DNA of 64,000 nt from Acidiphilium sp. C61. GTDB taxonomy: Bacteria > Pseudomonadota > Alphaproteobacteria > Acetobacterales > Acetobacteraceae. The stretch covers positions 62,001-126,000 of the forward strand of contig NZ_CACTIA010000003.1 of assembly GCF_902712915.1 (NCBI RefSeq). Reading direction: 5' to 3'. This document shows, one piece after another, positions 56,832 through 64,000 of this stretch. The notes under the pieces are model-generated. The model searched no databases and was not told the origin of the DNA. It saw only the letters and a list, made by a program, of their open reading frames with translations. The position numbers and the translations under genes are program-made. The first letter of the stretch is position 1; each line of letters starts with the position of its first letter.

Positions 56832-57292
56832 GGGTGAGTTCCATAAGGATGGCTGGAGGCGAAGGGTGCATGAATGAAGGGTGCCAACCCCATCCCGTCC
56901 GTGCCGATAACGATCAGCAGGAAACCGGCGCCGAGCGATAGGTTTTTCAGAAAATCCCACAGGAGCGTACGGCCTTTGCCGTCGGGATCAGACCAGAAAT
57001 CGCCCTGTGCCCAGAATTGTTTATATAGAACCGCCGTCGCCGCGCAGTAGCCGGCAATGACGAAGGCACTCGCCCGATCGGCTATGCCAGTGACGACGCC
57101 AAGGCTGCAAATCACCTCCACGAAGAGGCCGATCAGGATCATCGCCATCGCGATTGGGCGCGGCTTGAACATGCTCTGCGCCTGTTTGACCGCGTGATTG
57201 AAGCCGAAAAACTTGTCGAGTGCGCTGAACGGGAGGAATAACAGCACGAGGCCATAGCGGACCACGAGCACAACGATTGCTGCTGTCGTCAT
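56828..57292 (-). CDS. DoxX-family membrane protein
   Basis: This 154-residue protein has about four membrane segments. VRYGLVLLFLPFSALDKFFG, AMAMILIGLFVEVICSLGVV and IAGYCAATAVLYKQFWAQGD match DoxX/DoxD-like proteins, which sit with quinone-linked redox or thiol metabolism. It is the first gene of a three-gene operon with the cupin and VOC proteins. Confidence 0.8.
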   Translation of the reverse strand: MTTAAIVVLVVRYGLVLLFLPFSALDKFFGFNHAVKQAQSMFKPRPIAMAMILIGLFVEVICSLGVVTGIADRASAFVIAGYCAATAVLYKQFWAQGDFWSDPDGKGRTLLWDFLKNLSLGAGFLLIVIGTDGMGLAPFIHAPFASSHPYGTHP

Positions 57293-57344
57293 AGCTGGTC
57301 CCTGATGTTATCGACCACGCGCTCCACATCGTCGATCGCAATTG

Positions 57345-57804
57345 TCGAATTTACCGCTCCGATATCCGCTGCGGGTCGGATAGATGAACAGCCATTTCCA
57401 GTCGAGCCCCACCGCCAGAACTTCGAGGGCCGGCTGGTTGGACGCAATACGTCGATAGGGATCAAGCGTGTGAGTATAGTGCCAGAGCAAGAAGCCGAGA
57501 CCGATGACGATGCCGATCGGCGGGACCAGATAAAGCCTTCGATAGTCCAGGAAAAATCCCGCTTCGGCCTGAACGCGCTATGCTTGTTGGACAGTCGATA
57601 ATGCCAAGCGATGAGTGGAGTGAGCAGCAGCACCGGACAGCAACGAAGACCAGCACGATGCCGACGATGACGTAGAGGTGCCATTGGCTCGCAGCGATCG
57701 GACCCCGCATGATTCATCACATCGAACTTCAGCGCGTCGCATCCGGTGAGCAGGAACGGGGACAGTATCGCGAAAAGCAAAGGCTGCCCCTTCGATACCT
57801 TGAT
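57345..57804 (-). pseudogene. cyoA: Decayed cytochrome bo3 oxidase subunit II, N-terminal part
   Basis: Pieces in three frames read LLFAILSPFLLTGCDALKFD, then IAASQWHLYVIVGIVLVFVA, then VLLLTPLIAWHYRLSNKHSA and FRPKRDFSWTIEGFIW, then LLWHYTHTLDPYRRIASNQP and ALEVLAVGLDWKWLFIYP. These match CyoA in order, including its lipobox Leu-Thr-Gly-Cys. At least three frameshifts and a missing start make it non-functional. The copper-free C-terminal domain is absent. Confidence 0.8.
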
Positions 57805-57905
57805 CCGGAAGCTCGTTGATTCACAAGCCGGGATCAGAACGAGCCAGCGTTTATCAGACCCAGATTGGTAAAGGCCTGAAGAATTTTTCCGGTCAACCTG
57901 CGGCC

Positions 57906-59432
57906 TCATTTTCCATTGTCCGCGTTTCCAGATGCAGCCCTTTTTGCCGCCTCATCGAAATTGCGCGTATAGGCTTGTGCCGCAAGCAGGATTGCCTCGG
58001 ATTGCGCCGGATAGGTGTGTGCCACCTCTGCCAGCGCCTTCATGCCGATGCCGGCGCTCATTATGACGGCCATCTCGTTAATCAACTCGCTCGCCCGCGA
58101 GGAGACGATGGTCGCGCCTAAAATCCTGTCGGACCCTTCCGATATGTGGATCTTGACGAAGCCCGTGTCCCGTCCATCGGTGATCGCGCGATCGACGTCG
58201 TGCATCATCACGGTGAAACTCTTGATGGGAATCGATTGCTGGCGCGCTTCCCAGACGTGCAGACCGATATGCGCGATTTCGGGATCGCAATAGGTGCACC
58301 AGGGTATGACCAAGCTGCTTTGTCGCTGTTGTGCCTGCATCAGCGCATTCCGAACCGCCATGCGCGCTGAGGACTGTGCGGCGTTGGTGAATTTAAGCGC
58401 CAAGCAGACGTCACCTGCGGCGTACACATTTGGATTTGTGCTGCGCAGAAAATCATCAACTTTGATTCCATGGTCCTCGTCAAAAGTGACGCCGGCGGCT
58501 GCAAGATTGAGCTTTTCGACATTTGGAACCCGGCCGATGCTCAACAGGATTTCGTCGGCTTGAATGTCGCCCTTTACATCGTTATTGACGGTCTCCAGAA
58601 TCTTGATGCCGTTCACGCGCCGCGCCCCGACCACCGTGGTGTTCAGACGGATATCGACTCCATCGCGCGCCATGGAGCGGGATAGGATTTCCGCGGCGTC
58701 ACGTTCCTCGCGAGGCAGGAATTTCGGATCGTTCTGCACGATGGTTACGTGCGATCCCAGCCCGCAAAAGGCTTGCGCCATTTCGCAACCCAGCGGGCCT
58801 CCGCCGATGATGGCGAGACGCGTCGGCAGTGCTGCCATCTCGAAGATCGTCGCGCTCGTGCGATAACCCGTCTGATCGAGGCCCGGAATATTGGGCACCC
58901 CGGGACGCGCGCCTGTGGCGATGAGCGCCTTTTTGAAATGCACGGGCGCGTCGTCCACAAACAGCGTATCCGCGCTCTCGAACCGGGCAGAACCGAAAAA
59001 AATGTCGACACCCGGTTCGGCGAGTTCGTGAACCGAATGATATCCCGATATGCGCGTCCGAATCCGGCGCATGCGCGCCATCACCTTGTCAAAATCGAGA
59101 GACGGCGCAGACGGGATCGGCGCTCCGAACGCTTCGGCATCCCGCATCGTGCTACAAACGCGCGCGGTGCAGATGATTGCCTTGGATGGGACCGACCCTG
59201 CATTCAGCGAATTTCCGCCCAGGCGATTGCGCTCGATGAGTGCGACGGAGAACCCCAGCCGCGCGGCGTACTCTGCCGCTTCCAGTCCGGCCGGGCCCGC
59301 TCCGACAATTGCGATGTCGTAGGGGTTCCGTGGCACCGGGTTTTTCCAATCTGAAGGGCGTACCCTCCGAAGGAAGCGATCCTCGTCGCCAGGTTTCGTT
59401 ATTGGGACGCCATCTTGCATTGCTAAAGCCAC
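57906..59432 (-). CDS. Flavin disulfide-reductase homologue lacking the redox cysteines
   Basis: This 508-residue FAD/NAD(P)-dependent protein has an N-terminal extension of about 37 residues, then IAIVGAGPAGLEAAEYAARL (FAD), ATGARPGVPNIPG, TRLAIIGGGPLGCEMAQAFC (NAD), VYAAGDVCLALKFTNAAQSS and the C-terminal dimer domain (HTYPAQSEAI). The active-site block reads GGNSLNAGSVPSK: Ser75 and Ser80 stand where family members such as lipoamide dehydrogenase and MerA have Cys. It may be an oxidase or transhydrogenase-like protein. It overlaps the glycoamylase-like gene by 10 bases. Confidence 0.85.
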   Translation of the reverse strand: MALAMQDGVPITKPGDEDRFLRRVRPSDWKNPVPRNPYDIAIVGAGPAGLEAAEYAARLGFSVALIERNRLGGNSLNAGSVPSKAIICTARVCSTMRDAEAFGAPIPSAPSLDFDKVMARMRRIRTRISGYHSVHELAEPGVDIFFGSARFESADTLFVDDAPVHFKKALIATGARPGVPNIPGLDQTGYRTSATIFEMAALPTRLAIIGGGPLGCEMAQAFCGLGSHVTIVQNDPKFLPREERDAAEILSRSMARDGVDIRLNTTVVGARRVNGIKILETVNNDVKGDIQADEILLSIGRVPNVEKLNLAAAGVTFDEDHGIKVDDFLRSTNPNVYAAGDVCLALKFTNAAQSSARMAVRNALMQAQQRQSSLVIPWCTYCDPEIAHIGLHVWEARQQSIPIKSFTVMMHDVDRAITDGRDTGFVKIHISEGSDRILGATIVSSRASELINEMAVIMSAGIGMKALAEVAHTYPAQSEAILLAAQAYTRNFDEAAKRAASGNADNGK

Positions 59433-60715
59433 CCGTCTTCAAAACCGGCGCGTTGGAGCCCATCGTGCACGTAACTGCAATGCCGCATGATCTCCCAGAT
59501 CATATCAGTGCGATGATTTTCAATCATCATCACGAGCAGGCCCTGGTCGAGCCCGTACCATCCTGTGGAAAGCCAGCCGCCGTCGCCATCCGACAGTGTC
59601 GGATTGAAGCCGCTTGAAAATCTGTCCTGGTGGCAGACTTTCGGATGCAACTCGAGAAGACCGCGCGTGCCGGCGAGCGCGGCATCGGCCCCAAAGGGCA
59701 GTGTTGCAAGCATGGCCCAAGGCGCGATCGTTCCGTCATCGGGACCGTACGGTACGCCGCGCGACATGTAGCCGAAGAAGCGGCAATCCTTACCGTTCTC
59801 GAGCATCTCCGGGGCGGTCGGGCCATCTCCTGCCGTTACACCCCAGAAGTCGCGACCATAGGCTTCGAACCCGTATGGATTGCGTTCGGCGTATTCGCGA
59901 TGAACAGCGATGGCGCTCTTCGTATTCTCAAAATAGTCGCTCGCCTTCTCACGCATGAACTCATCGCGGATACCGCGAAAGTCGATCCACGCATGGGAGA
60001 ACAGGTGCGTGAAAAGCGGACCGGAATAGAGAACATCGCGGTCCAGCAGATTTTCCCACTGATAGGTCAGCTGCCATGTAACGTATCCGGCTGGCGTGAG
60101 CGGAAAGGTCGGCGAGCCAAGACCTAGAACGTAGAGAAGCGCCGCTTCGTTGTATCCTTCCCAGCCATAATGGAGAAACCCACACTCGGGTTTCCATCCT
60201 TGCGAAAGGCCTAGTGTGCCGTTCTGGGCCCATCGCCAATCGACGCGGCGATACAACGCGTCGGCCAGTTCGCGAATTTCACGCTCGCCACTGCCGTCGA
60301 AGTAGCATGCGGCCACCAGGAAACCGGCGACCAGCAGCGCGGTATCGATCAGCGAGAGTTCGCATTGCCAGACGCGCTTGCCCGTCTGCATGTCAATAAA
60401 GTGATAATAGAAGCCCTTGTAGCCGGTTGCGTCGGGTGCATCGCTCTGAGTGCTGCATGAAAAGAATCTGAGAACCTTGAGCGTGCGGGTAGCTGCATCC
60501 GTGCGTGACAGCCAACCATTCCGGACCGCAATAGGATAGCAGGACAGCGCAAACCCGACCACGGCAATACTGCACGGCGACCCCTGGCGGGACGTGTCCG
60601 CGACAAGGCCGGTATCGGCGTTAGCGTAGTCGATCAGATAGGAAAAAGCCGCCTGCTGCAGGCGGATCGTGAGTGCCTCGTCCGAAAGCTGCGCCAGATC
60701 GCCCATCCCGGTCAA
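59423..60715 (-). CDS. Glycoamylase-like / GH144-type glycoside hydrolase
   Basis: This 430-residue protein is an alpha/alpha-toroid glycosidase-like protein of the glycoamylase (PF10091) family: SYLIDYANADTGLVADTSRQ, YKGFYYHFIDMQTGKRVWQC, ELSLIDTALLVAGFLVA, GWEGYNEAALLYVLGLGSPT, SHAWIDFRGIRDEFM and GGWLSTGWYGLDQGLLVMMI. GH144 members hydrolyse beta-1,2-glucans. No signal peptide is evident, so it may be cytoplasmic. It overlaps both neighbours in the operon. Confidence 0.85.
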   Translation of the reverse strand: MTGMGDLAQLSDEALTIRLQQAAFSYLIDYANADTGLVADTSRQGSPCSIAVVGFALSCYPIAVRNGWLSRTDAATRTLKVLRFFSCSTQSDAPDATGYKGFYYHFIDMQTGKRVWQCELSLIDTALLVAGFLVAACYFDGSGEREIRELADALYRRVDWRWAQNGTLGLSQGWKPECGFLHYGWEGYNEAALLYVLGLGSPTFPLTPAGYVTWQLTYQWENLLDRDVLYSGPLFTHLFSHAWIDFRGIRDEFMREKASDYFENTKSAIAVHREYAERNPYGFEAYGRDFWGVTAGDGPTAPEMLENGKDCRFFGYMSRGVPYGPDDGTIAPWAMLATLPFGADAALAGTRGLLELHPKVCHQDRFSSGFNPTLSDGDGGWLSTGWYGLDQGLLVMMIENHRTDMIWEIMRHCSYVHDGLQRAGFEDGWL

Positions 60716-62145
60716 TTCGAGAAATGGATCGCGGCGACCGATTGTGGCGGCATCGACACTTTAATGTTCAACTTCCCGGAGTCACCATTGACCGGAACCG
60801 GTTCGCTCTGGAACTGCGACAGATGCTTGAGTTCTTCAATGGTCGCGGCGTTCAAATATTCAGGCTTGCCCCGTTGCTCCCAATGGGGCTTCGCATTGGC
60901 GTGCTCCAGGTCGATCCGCTGAATGGACGCCATCGATTCCGGCTTCGCGGACTTGAGCTCGAAGGAAACCTGCTCTGTCTCGATCGGATGCCGCGGCAGC
61001 GCAAAGTTCGTCAATACCAGCGTGGAACGCTGATCGCCGCGCACGAACCAGGCATCGACGGTTGCGTGGCTCCCCTTGACCGGCATCATCTGCGTGCCCA
61101 GTTCATGCAGCAACTGGAAGGCTCGATAGGCGGGCTTGGCGATGCCATGAATGTTGAGCAACCCGAATCCGCCGTGGAATGGGATCGAAGGGAAATAGTT
61201 TTCCTCGAAAATGTCTGAGAACGTCCAATAGCTGTATCCCTGAACCAGCCCACTGGCTTCGAGGATCGTTTTGACGATAAACGCGGCGGCGTAGGGATCG
61301 TCATGCATCGGATCGCGCGGATTGGAGGATGTGCACCACTCCGTGTAGTAGACCGGCAAATCGCCGGCGTTCTTTCGGACGTCGCGGGCCTGTTCGCGCA
61401 GGATGCTGCGCGTTGAGGCCGCTAATTGAGCTTCGGTGTCGTCGCCCGGTTTGCCGAATGCATCCGTGGGATAATGATGTGTACTGACGAAATCGGCCGG
61501 CAGGTCATTGGCCTTGCAGAATGCCAGAAAATCATCGATCCACGCATTCGCCGCCGTGGCGGGACCGCCGACTTTCAGCATTGCGTCAACGCCCTTGATG
61601 GCCTCCACGGTGTAGCGGTACAGCTCGAAATAATCGCTCTGCTGACCGTTTCCGAATGCCGTCAGGTTCGGTTCGTTCCAGACCTCGAAGAACCACTGCC
61701 GCACTTCGCCCAATCCGTAACGGTCCACCCAATGACGTACCAGCTTTCTGATCAGCACGGCCCATTGCGCATAGTCCCTGGGACGGCCGACATTGGCTCG
61801 GTAGTGAAAAACCGTCTGATCACCGGAGGACAGAGCAGACGGCATGAAACTCAATTCGACAAAAGGCTTCATGCCGATCGACAGCAGGAAATCGAAGATC
61901 TGGTCGGTATTGAAAAACGAATAGAAGAACGTGTCGCCCTCACTCACCAGCGTTCCCATGTCATCGCTCAGAATGCCGTGAAACCGGACATGCCGCATGC
62001 CAAGTTCGTCATGCGCCTGCTTGAGTTGCGCCTGCCAATCAGCCCGCAAAGCAAGTGTCGCATGGCCGCTGCCGACCGTATGCTCCCAGAAATGCGGAAA
62101 GTCTGTGGTGCGTCCGCTCAGGTCGCTTGAGAACATGGCCGTCAT
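60712..62145 (-). CDS. GH39-family glycoside hydrolase (beta-xylosidase-like)
   Basis: This 477-residue TIM-barrel glycosidase has catalytic residues where GH39 enzymes have them: acid/base Glu158 in FFEVWNEPN and nucleophile Glu269 in VYYTEWCTSS. It also has HVRFHGILSDDM near residue 55 and FVSTHHYPTDAFG before the nucleophile. GH39 enzymes act on beta-xylosides, iduronides or other beta-glycosides. No signal peptide is seen. The start and end overlap neighbours by 4 bases (ATGA). Confidence 0.9.
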   Translation of the reverse strand: MTAMFSSDLSGRTTDFPHFWEHTVGSGHATLALRADWQAQLKQAHDELGMRHVRFHGILSDDMGTLVSEGDTFFYSFFNTDQIFDFLLSIGMKPFVELSFMPSALSSGDQTVFHYRANVGRPRDYAQWAVLIRKLVRHWVDRYGLGEVRQWFFEVWNEPNLTAFGNGQQSDYFELYRYTVEAIKGVDAMLKVGGPATAANAWIDDFLAFCKANDLPADFVSTHHYPTDAFGKPGDDTEAQLAASTRSILREQARDVRKNAGDLPVYYTEWCTSSNPRDPMHDDPYAAAFIVKTILEASGLVQGYSYWTFSDIFEENYFPSIPFHGGFGLLNIHGIAKPAYRAFQLLHELGTQMMPVKGSHATVDAWFVRGDQRSTLVLTNFALPRHPIETEQVSFELKSAKPESMASIQRIDLEHANAKPHWEQRGKPEYLNAATIEELKHLSQFQSEPVPVNGDSGKLNIKVSMPPQSVAAIHFSN

Positions 62146-63713
62146 TTCAGTCTTTCCTTGATTCGGTCGGCGACACGAAGCGCGTTGGCGATGATTGTCA
62201 GCGTCGGATTGACCGCCCCGATCGATGGAAAGAAGCTGGCATCCGCAATGTACAGGTTATCGAGTTGATGGGCCTTGCAGTCGAGGTCCAGCACCGAGTT
62301 CGCGGGATCGGTCCCGAAGCGCGCCGTCCCTGCTTGATGCGCCGTGCCGCCGATCGGAATGTCATTGCCCAGATAAAGGCTGCGCTCCAGGAGTACTGGA
62401 TGAGCGCCCGCGCTGCTCAATATCTGCTCGAGCTTTTTCTTGAGCCGATGATGAGCTTCCATATCACCTTCGGTGATGTCCAGAACGACACGCTCGCCAT
62501 CGTAGCGAATGCGGTTTTCCGGCCGCGGAATATCCTCGCTCGACAACCAGAAATCCATCGAGTGGCGCGCCATCTCATCGAACGGCATCTTTGGCATCCA
62601 TTCCAGCCAGCTCGGCAGCGCTTCGCCCCTGATTTGCGCGCCATGCGACGTGGCGCACATCTGTATTAACCCGAGCGGATATTCCCAGTCATCCGATCCG
62701 AAGTAGAAATCGGAGATCGCGAGGGTTTTCTGGAATACCGTGTCGTTGGGTTCGCGCATCAGCGCCATCAGAATGGACTGATTGTGACGCATGTAGTTGC
62801 GCCCGACCTGGCCGGAACCGTTGGCGAGGCCATCGGGATGATCGTCGTTCGCGGAGCGCAGCAGAAGCAGCGCCGAGGACAGCGCGCCGCACGCGACGAC
62901 TACGATATCGGCCGAGTAGTGCTCTTCACTGCCATGGCGCGTCACCGCGACGTCTTTCACTTTGCTGCCCTTGGCGTCCGTTCCGAGCCTGGAGACATAC
63001 CCGTTGGTCAGCAACGTCAGGTTGGGGTGCAACTTAAGTGCCGGATCGACGCACATGACCTGCGCGTCCGCCTTGCCGTTCAGAAGACAGGGAAATCCAT
63101 CAAACGCGTCGCAGCGGATGCAGATGCTGGTCGGCGTGACTTTTCCATGCTCCTCATCAAGAAGAATACCAAGAGGGAGATGAAACGGGTGCAAGCCGCC
63201 TCTCGCCAGGCTGTCCTGTAGCGTTTGGATGCGCGGCTCGTGGGAAACCGGCGGATAGGGAAAGGGACCGCTTGAAGGGGGCTCGTTCGGATCTTCGCCG
63301 CGTTGGCCGTGAACGTGAAACAGCCGCTCGGCCTCGCCGTAATAGGGCTCGAACACCTCGTACTTTAGAGGCCATGCAGGAGAGACGCCGTCCTTGTGCT
63401 GGACTTCGCCGAAATCTCGCTCTCGCAGTCTGAAAAGCGCCGCGCCATAGACCTTTGAGTTGCCGCCGACATAATAATGCAGGCCGGGATGAAAAGTCTC
63501 GCCATTCTTGCCATACCACGTCTCATCAGCTTGATAGGCGCCATCGACGAACACCGTCTGCGAGTCCCAGTTCGCACGCGAACGCGGCAGATAATCGCCA
63601 CGCTCAATCAGCAAGATGCGTTTGCCGGTTGGCGCGAGGCGATACGCGACAGATGCGCCACCAGGGCCGCTTCCGATGATGATGACGTCGTAATGCTGCG
63701 TCATCGTCTTCAA
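62142..63713 (-). CDS. GMC-family FAD oxidoreductase
   Basis: This 523-residue protein begins with the FAD loop VIIIGSGPGGASVAYRLAPT and contains HYYVGGNSKVYGAALFRLRE. It ends with the GMC C-terminal catalytic block TAHQAGTARFGTDPANSVLD (His) and GAVNPTLTIIANALRVADRI (Asn). GMC enzymes oxidise alcohols or sugars; the insert (ICIRCDAFDGFPCLLNGKAD) with paired cysteines is typical of the glucose/gluconate or pyranose oxidoreductase-like branch. ATGA overlaps on both sides join it to the SDR and GH39 genes. Confidence 0.9.
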   Translation of the reverse strand: MKTMTQHYDVIIIGSGPGGASVAYRLAPTGKRILLIERGDYLPRSRANWDSQTVFVDGAYQADETWYGKNGETFHPGLHYYVGGNSKVYGAALFRLRERDFGEVQHKDGVSPAWPLKYEVFEPYYGEAERLFHVHGQRGEDPNEPPSSGPFPYPPVSHEPRIQTLQDSLARGGLHPFHLPLGILLDEEHGKVTPTSICIRCDAFDGFPCLLNGKADAQVMCVDPALKLHPNLTLLTNGYVSRLGTDAKGSKVKDVAVTRHGSEEHYSADIVVVACGALSSALLLLRSANDDHPDGLANGSGQVGRNYMRHNQSILMALMREPNDTVFQKTLAISDFYFGSDDWEYPLGLIQMCATSHGAQIRGEALPSWLEWMPKMPFDEMARHSMDFWLSSEDIPRPENRIRYDGERVVLDITEGDMEAHHRLKKKLEQILSSAGAHPVLLERSLYLGNDIPIGGTAHQAGTARFGTDPANSVLDLDCKAHQLDNLYIADASFFPSIGAVNPTLTIIANALRVADRIKERLK

Positions 63714-64000
63714 CCGTTGGTCGAGAAGCCGGGGTAAAGCGTCATGCCCCCGTCAACGAAGAGTGTGGTGCCTACGACGTAGTCGGAATCGTCAGACGCC
63801 AGCCAAACGGCGGCGCGTGCGATATCTTCGGGCAGTCCGATCCTTCCATAGGGAATTAGCGTCAGCAGACTCTTGAGGGCCTCCGGCGTGTCCCAGGCGG
63901 AGGTATTGATTGGCGTCTGTATCGCGCCTGGTGCGATGCCGTTGACGCGGATGCGCTTGGGGGCAAGCTCCTGCGCCATGCTCTCCATCATCAATTTGAT
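63710..64000 (-). CDS. Short-chain dehydrogenase, C-terminal part (partial)
   Basis: The frame runs off the right edge; at least 97 residues are visible. MAQELAPKRIRVNGIAPGAI, then RIGLPEDIARAAVWLASDDS and GTTLFVDGGM are the C-terminal blocks of classical SDRs of the glucose 1-dehydrogenase type. The catalytic Tyr-x-x-x-Lys lies beyond the window. It is the first visible gene of the operon and overlaps the GMC gene (ATGA). Confidence 0.9.
   Translation of the reverse strand: MKLMMESMAQELAPKRIRVNGIAPGAIQTPINTSAWDTPEALKSLLTLIPYGRIGLPEDIARAAVWLASDDSDYVVGTTLFVDGGMTLYPGFSTNG

Overview
The window looks like accessory DNA, most likely a plasmid or plasmid cointegrate, from a GC-rich alphaproteobacterium. 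The family is probably Acetobacteraceae (Acidiphilium or Acidocella type). That placement is an inference from gene style: an RP-C type RepC, an iteron RepA with a RepAB-like ParAB pair, RHE_PE00001/DUF1612 and ArdC proteins, CusRS/RND metal genes, and many IS110, IS630, IS5, IS66 and IS256 elements. No rRNA, tRNA or CRISPR array was seen.

Positions 1-20 kb are the plasmid backbone. They hold a multi-pass membrane protein at the left edge, an ArdC antirestriction operon with a VbhA-like antitoxin, and four toxin-antitoxin modules (ParE-type, VapBC, DUF1778-GNAT, Xre/MbcA-RES). There are two separate replication systems: repC (8.3-9.7 kb), and repA with an iteron array and parAB (12.1-16.5 kb). 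The second is dotted with four copies of an 18-bp palindrome that looks like a centromere (parS) site. A tyrosine recombinase and a DUF1612 regulator close this part.

Positions 20-43 kb are a metal and nitrogen block between two inverted copies of an 801-bp IS6-family element. It holds a 5'-truncated assimilatory nitrate reductase, the siroheme genes cobA and cysG-N, a decayed mer remnant (merA, merR, permease), and membrane proteins of the TVP38 and DedA/PAP2/LssY types. A CusRS-like two-component system runs into a three-gene RND efflux operon. A 606-bp piece of an IS110 element is also present twice in inverted orientation and marks the breakpoint inside merA.

Positions 38-47 kb are an IS graveyard (IS110 x3, IS5, IS701, IS6, IS630 x2, IS3, IS1380, IS66 remnants), including an IS3 element split by an IS1111-group IS110. 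Positions 47-50 kb hold nhaA, two small proteins and an entericidin-like lipoprotein.

Positions 50.7-55.6 kb hold a nested insertion that can be resolved to the base. A gluconolactonase/SMP-30 gene fragment is split by an IS5-like element with 6-bp flanking duplication TACCAA. The transposase of that element is split by IS256 (9-bp duplication), and its right terminal repeat is split by IS66 (8-bp duplication). Positions 55.6-57.3 kb hold a VOC-cupin-DoxX operon beside a decayed cyoA. Positions 57.9-64 kb hold a tightly coupled minus-strand operon: SDR, GMC oxidoreductase, GH39 hydrolase, GH144/glycoamylase-like protein, and a flavin disulfide-reductase homologue in which both redox-active cysteines are serine. 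The operon is probably for uptake-independent breakdown or oxidation of a glycan or glycoside, with unknown substrate.
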